From Paragonimus westermani (lineage: Eukaryota > Platyhelminthes > Trematoda > Plagiorchiida > Troglotrematidae): a stretch of 64,000 bases of DNA. Position 1 is the stretch's first letter; the number at the start of each line of letters is the position of its first letter. Shown one piece after another: positions 11,523-22,375 of this stretch. A program made the position numbers and the translations under genes. The notes beneath the pieces were generated by a model. The model saw only the letters and a list, made by a program, of their open reading frames with translations, did not search any database and was not told the origin of the DNA. Location: the NCBI GenBank assembly GCA_008508345.1, contig QNGE01000419.1, positions 99,983-163,982 of the forward strand, written 5' to 3'.

Positions 11523-13699
11523 CTTGGCTGACTGACAGCCAAGTGACGAAGTATTGATGAGGTCCACATCGAGCCGTATATTGGGAGAATTTGACTCAGC
11601 ATTGACCAGTGAACGTTACGAAAAACAGAACTTCAAGGATGCACCGTGGGCATTATTGTTAATTCGTATGTGGTCATGGGTGGGGGGATGCTATTGTTTC
11701 GGTCCGTCGTTCAATACAACAATGGAGAGGAATGTTCTAGACGAGAACATTTTGTCAAAACAATAGGGGGAACAATCCAGAATAAGTGGAAGCAATGTTG
11801 TGGGTGCAGATACGCTACTGATCACAACACACGGCCAAGTCACACAGAATTTCTAATCAGTGAGCCGGATGATCATGTAGTCCCTAACCCAGCAGAAGTC
11901 ACCTGCTAACTTTATTCAAAGATCGGTACGGTAACCGTTCGGCGATTATTTTGGAAATATGCGCCGCCTAAATGACCGCATTGTTTATGCTTTGTGGGTC
12001 AAGTGACCAAACAAAGTTGACAGGAAAGAGTCGGTAGATGAAAACAAGCGGGATAGCCCAGTTAGTTTTACATTGCACACACATTTGGAATCACTGTTTG
12101 TTTCACAATTTTGGCGAAAACCATCTGAATGGGAAGTGTGTTTAACGGTAGATAAACAAGCCCACGACGGCAAGCATAACAGCATTCCTATCGCTGACTT
12201 CGGCTTATAGTCATATCAATCAGTAACTTCAACCAGCGATAATCAGCAACTTTTGGACTCTAACCGGAACGTAGGAAGGAGCAAGCAGATGCCATAGTTG
12301 ACGTCAATTTCTTCAAACACCCTCGAAAAACTGTAAAATGCCCATTGCGTCGATTTTGGTTTGGCTACGCATAGGAAGTTAAAACAAGGCTTAAGGTAGA
12401 CATGGCCGGGCTACCCAGTCTGATGATGAGGAATCATTTTATGTGATCTCAACACACAGTGCTTCGAATGCATGCTCCGACTAGCTTATTTCGTCGTTTT
12501 TTCGTAAGCTTTTGTGAAATCACACCCCATGATCAATCAGCACCGACCAACTTCTACGAAGAATTTCGATAAAATGCGCAGAAAACCAATGGCATACAGT
12601 CCGATAAGTAGAATTTGCTGTCTACGAGTGTGTTCAGTGTTGATCTGAACTACCCGTTGGAGTATAGGTCAGGCTAATCGTAAGCCGTGTTTGACAGAAA
12701 GCCAGTGTGGTGAATCGGACTGTTTATTCATGTATGCTCCTCGAAGTGTTGTGGAGGGGCACGAATGTGGCAACACAAACCAGTAGGCATAAGCTGATTA
12801 ATAAGAGCAGAAATATAGCATGCAATCCCTACTTTGTAGCTGGTTGCTATATGGTTAATTTTAACTCACGCCTGTGACGAATAAGTGTATCAGGTGGCGA
12901 AACTACGTTACAAAGTGCGGACGAGAGGGAGATGACGGTCCGAGCACGGACACAGATGTCCGACCTCGCTATTCGTTCGAAAGTAATCAAGACCGAACCA
13001 ACCCTTTAACTGAGCCCATTCAGATGATAGACGATCATCTCGAGCATTCATGCTCCTGGCCAGAACCACAATATCGATCTAAGTTGACGGACGAAAAAGA
13101 CCATAAGGAGGTTGGTAGAAAAGGCCTCTGATTGCTCCAGGTCGCGGACATCGCAAAAAACGAACGTTTGTCACCTAGCATTTCATGTACTTCACGCACA
13201 CTTTCCACTATGTGAAGCCGACCATTAACTCAGATCTAGTCTGACGGAGGCTTCGATCCTATTGCTCAAATAAATATGAGCTGCTCACCTGTGAGCTCGG
13301 AGAATAATAATAGTGGTAGTAATAGACAGTGAAGGCGGGATGGCTGTTTGCAAGAAAGAAGCGAACAACGTTAGTGTTGACATTATGCCAAGTTCAAGCA
13401 GGATGCATGTACTTCCGAACGGTGTATATCATTGCTAAATATGCAAAGGCGACTGAATTGGTGGTGTCTCGTAAGTTCAATTTAAAAAAATCTAAGTAGA
13501 TCCAGCTATGTAAACAAAGGTTCTCTAGACCACATGAACTAACTGCAAATTTGGTGGTATTTAAGGCAGACTAGAGGCAAACAACTAAACGAAACCGGAG
13601 GCAACAGATCATAGGACAACTGTACATAATGAGGGGTCGCATTTCTAAGTACGGCATATCGGAGGCATATGAATTGCCAGTCAGAAATGAAATCTGTAT
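11523..13699. other. No recognisable feature
   Basis: Nothing structured was recognised. A plus-strand frame at 12874-13131 (85 codons, charged) has no clear splice sites and is not called. Confidence 0.4.
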
Positions 13700-14480
13700 A
13701 ATCTGTCCGACAGTTCGATCGAAGGGCCATTTGTTTTCTGAAGAAAGCAGGTAGAATAACAGTAACTTTGGCTTTCGCAATTTCAATGGCCTCTGAAACT
13801 AAGTTCTTTTGTGTAGTCTTAAACCCTCGTCTAATTACCGCGATATTTTCTAGACCAACTCCATGAACCCTGTCTAACGCGCGTCCAGTGATTGTAGAAT
13901 CCCTGATGATGACCAGGTACACCAATTGATTCCGAGGTGCTTTACTAATACTCCTTCGATGCTCGCCTACCCTAATACTAAGCTGTCGTAAGGTCTGCCC
14001 AGTGTAAAATCGTGCACAGTCCTTCTATCTTATTTCATATACACAATTGAGAAGCATAAGGACGGTTTTTCAAAAAGGGAATGCATTACGTGAAACCAGG
14101 GGGCATCTTAAGAATGTTTGTTGATGCTCGCTTCATTCGATACTCTACGAATAGCCTCTGACGCCTTCACAAGTTTGGTGTCACTGGTAATGGGTTGAGT
14201 ACCCGTCTTCATGGTCTTGTAATAAGCTGTTTAACGTAACGTCTTCTTATTAACGTGGTCAATGCCTCTTTCTGTGTTACGTTTTTGTCAGCCACATCAA
14301 CTACTAGATACAAAGCCTTATGAAAAATTGAGCTTACAATATTAGCATAAACTTGCTTAGGGTGAACGGGTTTATAGTCAAGATTATGAACGCTTGTGGT
14401 TTTGTGATAGACAATGGTCTTGGGGCTTCGTTCAATCCTACGAATCAGACAGTCCGGAGATGAGAGTTGGCCGCTACGGG
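13700..14480 (-). mobile_element. Penelope-like element fragment (RT C-terminus plus GIY-YIG endonuclease), decayed
   Basis: Read on the minus strand in several frames. The RT C-terminal part shows SPDCLIRRIERSPKTIVYHK, which corresponds to the FLD-RKPT region, then VHPKQVYANIVSSIFHKAL and ALTTLIRRRYVKQLI. After frame changes and stops comes the GIY-YIG domain: VYEIR, a stop, KDCARFYTGQTLRQ, RVGEHRRSISKAPRNQ, and finally GFKTTQKNLVSEAIEIAK. The Y-x-G of the nuclease motif is present as FYTGQT. GIY-YIG nuclease fused to RT is the hallmark of PLEs, which use it for target cleavage. The YVDD catalytic box is not found, so the copy is truncated as well as mutated. Its residues differ clearly from the PLE at 26370, so at least two families are present. 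Confidence 0.85.
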
Positions 14481-17447
14481 ATCCCAGTTCCATTGTCCAT
14501 CTGGTTTTAGGATCCATCTACTTGAAGAATTGTAGGAGTGTTCCAGCCCGGTCTCGTTTCGTAATCAAAAAATTGACGTCGTCTGCCCTTGGTCCAATTA
14601 GCACAAAGCATGTGGATGAATTGTAATGGGCCGCGACGCACCACTAGTGTACAGTCTAGTGAATGGCTCTGTGACCAGATTGTGCCCGTCACACCGTTCG
14701 TCAGAGGCTGATAATCACTTTCCTCAGGCTGGTGAAAATTACGCAATGAAGTACGTTGTGAACAAGTTCCGACCTGATTTAATTTTCCTCACAATCACAC
14801 TGACTAAAACGAGTCTCAGTGTAGTTCACATTTCATAGTGTGCCGATCTTTTTATTCCTCGCCAACCGTATCAGCTCGAAAAGAATTAAATAAAGCCCAG
14901 CTGAGAGCGTCAGACTGCGTGACCATTGAAACGTCTGGTCTGCACACAACAAAATGGCGATTAGGCTGGAGAATACGTTCACCGGATGCCGTGCCAATGA
15001 AGTCGAACTACTGAGCATCGTTTATGGGACCACTCGTGTTGAACAGGGAACGGTGAACCCCGTTTGTCCCCTGTTAGCTCATCTCAACGCGATTCTCACG
15101 AGGCACTCTCAATAATCATGGTAACAAAAAAACACTCCTGACGAAGAACGGCAATGGGTGATTTGAACGTAGGGTACCATAATCTGATCTTAACATCACA
15201 ATGTTCTAAGCTCATTGGTTGAACGCATGTTACACACAACACAGACTATTTGACCAAATGCATACCACATTTGGTGTGGATGTTCATCGATCGACTAGTT
15301 CGCGTTTGCTATTGCGCCACTGATAGGCAATGTGGCAGATTTGGTACGTTAGAAGAGGCCCAATTCCGAAAAATCCGGACTTCGGCTGGATTCGAATTAT
15401 CTCAGCTGATGGGGCAATTGATGGATCTGGGTTTACTAACGTACTAAAATGCGTGCAATCTATTAGCCGGTTCACTCAGTCTGAAAGAAATTTGTGTAAA
15501 CAGCCAAAGAACCCAAAAGCAGTCGAGTGTTACAGACGTGCCGAAACTAAACTCTAGCTTTAAACCCACGATGAACAGTGGAACAGGCGCAACCATAATA
15601 AAACGAGAATTCAACACGGTAATCACGTTGTGTAACCATTAAAAGGGCTGTTGTGCGTTCTCAATGAGGTATCAGAATGACGGCTGGAAATTTCGATCAT
15701 CAAACTGGATATTTGTTCAGTGTACCACTACACCGCGACGGCCGTTTCCGGCTTACTTAACCGGAATATAGCGCGAGACAGTTGTTAGGTTCTCCCTTAG
15801 TTGGGCGATGGAATGAGGCTTTAGCGTGTGAATCATGAATTACAATTAATTTCACAGACAAAATTCAGGATAACTGAGTAAAGAGGCCTAGGAACTGGCC
15901 CACCTTGACCGATCTGACGCAATTATAAGCGCGGCAACCCAGGTGATTACTAGCATCAACGAATACCGTTGCGTTTAGGTTATAGGGCTTGATATATATG
16001 AAAGTGTATGTATGAAAGTGAATCCAATCGCCTTTAACAACGCAAGATGGATTTGGGTTAGCTTCCAGAGTCTTGTGCACTAACAGCTGAAACCATCCGT
16101 TGTTAAGTGAACTGGAATCATACATAGAGAAAAATGCAACGGATTTAAGAATCCGTTACACTTACGCATTACTCTAGCGAAGACATCACAGGAGGAAAAT
16201 ATCAGTAGGAACATGGTAGTGATAAGCTAGTTCCCACATGTAGAGAAAAAGAAGTACGTGATGGATGTACAGTTTCAAAGACGATAAAAATAGAAAAGGT
16301 TGACCCTGTGAGCGCAAATGGATGAGCAGAATACAGCACAGGAAATGTAACTCGAAGAAACACCATCGTCACCTTAGCAGAATTTGGCAGAACCGCGTTT
16401 GAAACGCCGGGTTCCCTCTAACAACTTCGTGGAAATATATTGTTGATTCTGACCAAAATCAATGAGAATTGTGTTCAGACCGATAGAAGTGAAATTGAGA
16501 GCGCGATGGCAACTCATCCAACTGAAAGTTCGAACAAATGAACTCCATAACCCTCAAGTCAACGCTACCGCCCGCAACCCATCCACGACCAGTAGTGTGC
16601 ACAACGTCAATCTCAAAATATACCTCATTGGTCNAACACTATTACACGTGACCCACTCCGTATCGACACCACAAACCCTCACTTGAACTCTCCCATTGTT
16701 TATTTTGTATCGCTTCATTGAATTGTTTACGCTACCGTATTATTGGTTGGTATTTACTGAGGGTTAAATTCTGTGCTCAGAGTTCACTTGGTTGTAAGTC
16801 GTGCAATTTGCTAACCGTTGCTTATTTATGTACAGAGCTAGTTTTGTTTGAGTAAACTTTCAATAATCCATCTTGTTCTGCTCCGAATCAAGAGGTTTAC
16901 AGCTGCCCCAATAGACTGCATACAGCCGTGAATCCTGACCGATTTTACATATATATATATAATAACTATGTATTTTAATATTATATATTGATTTTTCTCT
17001 CGTTAAAAACTCCTTTTCCACGTCCGATTATGAAGAGTTAACCGAACGACTGGTCGCATCAGTACACATCGAGCTGCTAGCCTCGACTCTGCTTTGGATA
17101 ACTTGAAGCCCTCTTTAGAACAAGGCGCACTAAACCACAAACTACAATATACTCCCACATCGCCCAGTCCATTCCAACCGAGATCGCTGAAGAAGTCTCG
17201 AATCGTGTAGACAATACCAACCATACAGTAAGCTGAAAGACACTTTAACTAACCCTGTAGGTGTAACAGAGCAACGGAAGCAAGATCAACGATTTTCTGA
17301 AAGGAAGCTAGAGGGCCACAAACCATTCAACCTCTTGTGACACACGAAGCAGCTCCTTGGAGGTAGAAAGACGGACGATATCACTTTTTGACAGCTGTGG
17401 ATGAAGAATCTAACAGTAGGGACTCGTGAGATCTTTGCAATCTTCAG
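14481..17447. other. No recognisable feature; one undetermined base
   Basis: Probably intron. The frame at 14507-14746 (minus) lies directly upstream of the PLE fragment and could be PLE remnant, but I cannot match it to RT motifs. A single N occurs at 16634, and a short AT-rich stretch near 16950-16990. Confidence 0.4.
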
Positions 17448-17532
17448 CAACGCGGTGTTTACACAGCAGTTAGCAGAGGCAACCATAAAAATGCTGAATG
17501 CTCAACGTAACCCCCAGTTGGCAGTTACAGCT
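17448..17532 (+). CDS. Candidate exon on the strand opposite the ORP gene
   Basis: An 85-nt open stretch preceded by TTTGCAATCTTCAG and followed by the consensus donor GTAAGT. It encodes NAVFTQQLAEATIKMLNAQR followed by NPQLAVTA, a helix-like peptide. I do not recognise the protein. It would belong to a plus-strand gene nested in the ORP intron, but no partner exon was found, and a chance match of splice signals is a real possibility. Confidence 0.3.
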
Positions 17533-18739
17533 GTAAGTCAACCGAATAACGACCCACGAAATCAGGTAAAGATTTTAACCAAACAATCTGCGCCCTCGAC
17601 CGCTCACCTCAGACCACGACGTTGATCCGGAACACTGTCTCGGCTTCCAAAGACACTAACACAAAACGGTCATTATTACTATTGGTACCACCGCAAATTT
17701 GGCCACCTGGCAAAGTGAATTCAGCCTTGTACCTGTACTGCCATACCGGTAACGCATGGAAACACCAAAACCACGTAGTGACGGTGACTGCTGTGCTCAA
17801 TATCCTCCTCTTGTATCTTTTTGATACCAAAACTTCAGACCACAATTCTAGGTGCAGATTTTCTTTCCCACTTTGGCTTAGCGGTCGGTATTCAGCGTCA
17901 CAGGTTTTGGGAGAGCATAACGGCGACAAGGGTAAACTAACCAACATGAATTCCACTGGAATGCACATAGCGATGCTCAAACCCTCACGGTAGTCTCAGT
18001 TAGTCCAGCAACACCCGCAGCCCACAAGCCCTTCGTATCATCCGTATTCCTTGAAACACGATGTGTGATACACCACTGTAACCAAAATGCCAATAACGAC
18101 TGCTCGCCACAGATATCTTCATTCGGAAAAGTTAGAAAACGTCAAGGCGAAATTCGATCACATACTCCAGCTTGAAATGGTCCGTCCACCCATGATCTTC
18201 TGTCTACCGCTGATTACTTGTTGAGGTACGCCTGCATTTATTTAGACTATTCGGTAATACATACTTGACAACCACAAGGACTAAAATTGATCACAATGAG
18301 CGAAGTAAGTGGTTTGCGTATGTAAACAGACAATGCACACCTGTCGAATAGTAAACAAAGTCGGAGCGTCAAACGGAGTGTACAAGTTACCTTAATCACC
18401 ACACTTATTACACCTTCATTGTGGTGAGCACGTTTGTGAACGGGTAAATCACATGATCAAACAATACTGGGATTATATCACCTATGGTTTCAGGTACCCT
18501 CGTGGACACTTGAAACAGATCTCGTGATCCACTAAAACTGTCAGAACGAGAATGCACGTTGATGAATTGTGACGGCTTGCATATCTAGATGACCTATTGG
18601 ACTAAATTGGACGGTGGGGTCGCCACACGGAAAGTGACTCATGCCAGGCAGGCCAATAGGTAGAAGTCTGGCGGGAAGAACGTTGGGATATTTTTCTGGA
18701 GAAAGTACCAGTTCTCGTACACCACCGCCCACCTGCTGC
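17533..18739. other. Unassigned; overlapping 123-codon frames on both strands
   Basis: The minus-strand frame 17609-17980 contains WQYRYKAEFTLPGGQICGG, which looks protein-like. I cannot assign a family or find convincing splice sites, and the plus strand is open over almost the same interval. Neither is called. Confidence 0.2.
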
Positions 18740-19756
18740 CTTGCAGTACAGGCTTTTGAGCCGAAGGCTTTGGTTGAGAAACTTAATCGTCCTCCTGTCC
18801 AAGTCCGGGAGTCCCGGTAATATCTCAGTCAACACACAACTATGGATAATCACAGCACTAGTAATTCCATATTACATCAGCCGTTAGCCGATAGGTGTTA
18901 TAGGTGGTTCGATTCACGACTGTCATTCTTATTGCAACGCACATGGATTCCGATCATGCGTTGGTACGTTGTTGTTTCTTCTCACTTTCGCAGAGTAACG
19001 ACCCCACCGACAGCAACGACTGGCTACTGAGAAACTGCTTATACCGCATAAGTATGGAACCAGTTTATAAGGCAGCCGTAGCAACTCTCACTCCAAAGAT
19101 CCTACTAGCTGCTGAACCCAGATGTCACAAGCCATTCATGAAGCAGGCATAGTAGCATGCGACACGGAGGTACATGGGGTGAATAAACAATGGACCTCGG
19201 AGAAATCTCCGGAACATTCCTTCTGGAAGTTCATATAACAAGTTCAGGAGAGTTATCCGTAGGAAGCTGGAACCTAGCCTAAACGCTGATCGCGAGGTTT
19301 GGTTAATGGGGAAGTTAGGGAAATGAAGACCGCTTTTGCTTCAGGGAAAATCGGCAGACCCTTCGAGCTAATCCGTGCACTGATCCCGGGCGAACGTCTT
19401 TATGTGAAGCACTTCGGCTTTCGAACATGATAAGAATCCTGGCCCAGATGACATCGTGCCGACATTTTTCAAAGAAGGTGAGCAGTCGTTAGTGGAGGCT
19501 TTGACTGAGTTATGTCAACTTGTGTAGACGACGAAGACCACCCGTCCGTACTGTGGTCACTCGATAGTAGTCCCCATATTCAAGAAAGGAGTCCCAGGCT
19601 CTTGCAAAAACCATGAAGGATTAGTTTGACTCCAATCGTTACTAGGATTCTGGCATAAAGTACACTTCGTCGAATTACTTACTGCAGCTCGGGAGGCAAA
19701 CATTAGGGAAGAACAGACAGGGTTTCGCCCAGGGCGGAAATGTATTGATCACATTT

Positions 19757-19788
19757 TCACTCACTCACTCACTCTCTCTCTCTCTCAA
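19757..19788 (+). repeat. (CACT)n/(CT)n microsatellite inside the RTE copy
   Basis: CACT units grade into CT units within the RT coding region, just after the CIDHIFT residues. They replace a few codons, so they arose after insertion or by slippage during decay. Confidence 0.9.
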
Positions 19789-19950
19789 ATACTGGAGCAG
19801 CGTCATGTGTACCGCTGGCCAATAATTATCATAGTTCTCGACTATAAATGTGCGGTCGGTTCACTGGATCGATATACACTTTCAGAGTCGCTTGAACGCC
19901 GGGGTGTATCGACCTAGTATGTGAATGTACTGTCGGCACTTCATTCCCAT

Positions 19951-20568
19951 ACTTCAGCCCAGGGTGGGGTTTACGGTGAACTGTCTGACAGTTTCAGCAC
20001 CAGCAGTAGCGTAGGTCAAGGCTATCCACTTCCACCATTTTCGTGCTGACGACGAGGTGCTACCTCTCAAGCGGCACAAACAACGCTAGACGCTATTTTG
20101 CGTTCAGCTAAATACTTCGGAAGGTGCTCTGCAACCACAAAATGTAGAGTGTTTCTGCAAGATTGCTGTGATGATACAGATTTAATGTTAGATAATGAAG
20201 TCATGGAGAGTGTTGACCAGTTTATATACTTGAGGGGGTGGGCCGCGCCGAATTTGGCAAAGGTATAGGACATGAAACAGAAGCGCGCATCTTTAAGGCT
20301 AGGGTGGTATTCGCTATTCTGCGGCACCTATGACGACAGACAGGTATCTCTCTATTGCTTAAAGGTCGCGTATATGAGGCAAAAGTGAGGGCTGTATTAC
20401 TTGACGGCAACGAAGCTTGGACGCTCAGGGTAAAAGACGTGGACCGTCTTTAGGCCTTTGACCGCCGATGTCTGCGTTCAGTCGATCGCACTAGCAAGTA
20501 AACAGTGAAGAGATTAGGGGGCGAGTATTTGGTAATGATTGTCAAACTAGTTATTTCGTGCAGTTCTT
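19951..20568 (+). repeat. Tandem duplication unit 1 within the RTE copy
   Basis: Direct repeat of 20569-21303. Both units start with ACTTCAG and share private changes such as CAAAGGTATAGGACA, which shows the duplication happened after much of the decay. Unit 1 lacks about 100 nt present in unit 2 (roughly 20662-20762), the stretch upstream of the catalytic box. Confidence 0.85.
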
Positions 20569-21303
20569 ACTTCAGCTCAGGATGAGGTTTACGGTGAACT
20601 GTCTGACAGTTTCTGCACCAGCAGTGGCGTACATCAAGGCTGTTCATTTTCACCATTTTTGTTAAATTTGTCCATAGATGAAACACTGGAGCGCTATCTC
20701 CGACACTCACGAAATGCCAGCGTGGAACTCCTACAGGGAGGAAGACTGACTGATCTTGATTGTGCTGATGACGAGGTGCTACTTTCCAAGCGGCACAAAC
20801 AACGTTAGACCACGTTCTGTTAAATGCATTCTGCTAAATGCTTCAGGATGCGCTTTGAAACCTCAAAATGTAAAGTGTTTCTGCAAGTTTGCTGTGATGA
20901 TATAGATTTAAGGTTAGATAATGAAGTCATGGAGATTGTTGACCAGTTTATGTGCTTGAGGGGGGGGGCTGCGCCAAATTTGGCAAAGGTATAGGACACG
21001 AAACAGAAGCGCGCATCTTTAAGGCTAGGGTGGTATTCGTTATTCTGCGGCACTTATGACGACAGACAGGTATCTCTCTATTGCTCAGAGGTCGCGTACA
21101 CGAGGTAAAAGTGAGGGCTATATTACTTAACGGCAGCGAAACTTGGATGCTCAGGATAGACGTGGACCGTCTTCAGGTATCTGATCGCCAATGTCTACGT
21201 TCAATCGCTCGTATCGGGTGGCACTAGCGAGTGAGCAGTGAAGAGATTAGGGGGAGATTATTTGGTAATGATTGTCAAACTAGTTATTCCGTGCAGTTCT
21301 TAC
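20569..21303 (+). repeat. Tandem duplication unit 2 within the RTE copy
   Basis: Partner of unit 1; retains the section between CACCATTTTT and GTGCTGATGACGAGG that unit 1 has lost. It continues without a break into the element's 3' end, so this unit is in the original context on its right side. Confidence 0.85.
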
Positions 21304-21770
21304 TTTGCACAGAGTTAGATGGTTAGGTGATGTACTAAGAATACCAGGTAGTCGTCTAGCACACCAGCCATTCTTTGCTGACGCTGCGGCCGACTGACAT
21401 AAGGTGCGAGCTGGACAGAGTCGGTGGCTGGAGCTTTTAGTTGAGATGGCAACTAATCGAACTCAGTGGCGTGAATGTTATCGTTGTTTGGGAGAGTTGT
21501 CTGTGAGGTAGTGAAAGCCGTAAGGAGGTTGTCTTGCTGATGACGGTTTATTTTTCACTTACGGCTCGGTTGTTTTTCTGCAATGTGTAGTCATCTCGAA
21601 GTTGAGTGTTTGGATATAGATGTAGCTATTTTTAAGTGGTAAGACCCCTTCCCGTCCCCTTCTTTCTTCCTTCTCTCATCCATTACAAGGTTTTTCCTTC
21701 GTTTTTGTGTGGCATTTAGACATCAATGTGAACCAGTGATGTGTTGCTGGTTATGATGATGACGATTCAC

Positions 21771-22194
21771 GAAAAACGTTGTGAGCATGAAGACCACAAC
21801 GAAAATGGTTAGTACAGTCAGATAGAAAGGGAAGCCAGAAAGTATACGGATAACAGTAAATTCCCATTGTGGGAATATCGCGTTGCGATCGAAATAGCTG
21901 CGCAGTTTATTCAAACACGCGCAGATGAACACTTAATGAGAGGTAGCGAAAATATGTTAATGAAGGCTAATCCCGATCCGTACTCTGTGGATGTAACCCG
22001 TGGCATGCCGTAAGCTATTGTAGTACACTGGTACTCCAGTGCACACCGGTGATCTACGTAATCTATAAATGTTTCGCTAACACGGTCACTTGGAGTGGGT
22101 AAAGTTAGTTGTCATAAAGAGGACACTTCTCTAAATATCTCTTCCAAGAGGACGAGGTAAGGGTTCGAATACAGAAACATTGGTAAGTAGTCAG
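21771..22194. other. No recognisable feature
   Basis: Immediately follows the ATG-rich tail of the RTE copy. Nothing recognised. Confidence 0.4.
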
Positions 22195-22375
22195 GAGATA
22201 AATTGAACGCCACTCAGATTTGATCGCAGCTTTCGGAGCAAACAAACTCTCCAACTAACCCCAGTTTGCAAAGAAGCATTACGCTTGCGTTGTGCTCTTG
22301 TTAGAGCTGTCAGTAGTGCACATTCTTACCACTATCGGGTTTGAACTCTCGTTCACGTTCTCATACACAAAATCA
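22195..22375 (-). repeat. tRNA-derived SINE, copy S3
   Basis: On the minus strand: B box AGTTCAAACCCG (22336-22347), GTGGTAAGAATGTGCACTAC, an ACAAGAGCAC block, and the tail GGCGTTCAATTT near 22200. The A box is too diverged to place. Same block order as the other family members. Confidence 0.65.

Larger units (their letters stand above)
18740..21770 (+). mobile_element. RTE-like non-LTR retrotransposon, long but badly decayed, with an internal duplication
   Basis: The apurinic endonuclease C-terminal motif SDHALV is at about 18948-18965. The RT follows with EEQTGFRPGR (19708-19737), VLDYKCAVGSLDR, a CTGATGACGAGG remnant of the YADD box, and the C-terminal block up to about 21510. The 3' untranslated end (21580-21768) ends in a GATGATGACG tail. 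Many stops and frameshifts make it a pseudogene. A 618-nt section (19951-20568) is repeated directly by 20569-21303. Most of the expected endonuclease N-terminus cannot be recognised, so the left boundary is approximate. Confidence 0.85.

Noticed and set aside
19757..19788. CACT/CT repeat considered as a short array of direct repeats
   Set aside because: Simple microsatellite without spacers; no CRISPR-like structure exists anywhere in the window.
20043..20070. GTGCTGACGACGAGG (and GTGCTGATGACGAGG at 20761) considered as ribozyme cores
   Set aside because: These are the remains of the RT catalytic box codons in the RTE copy.
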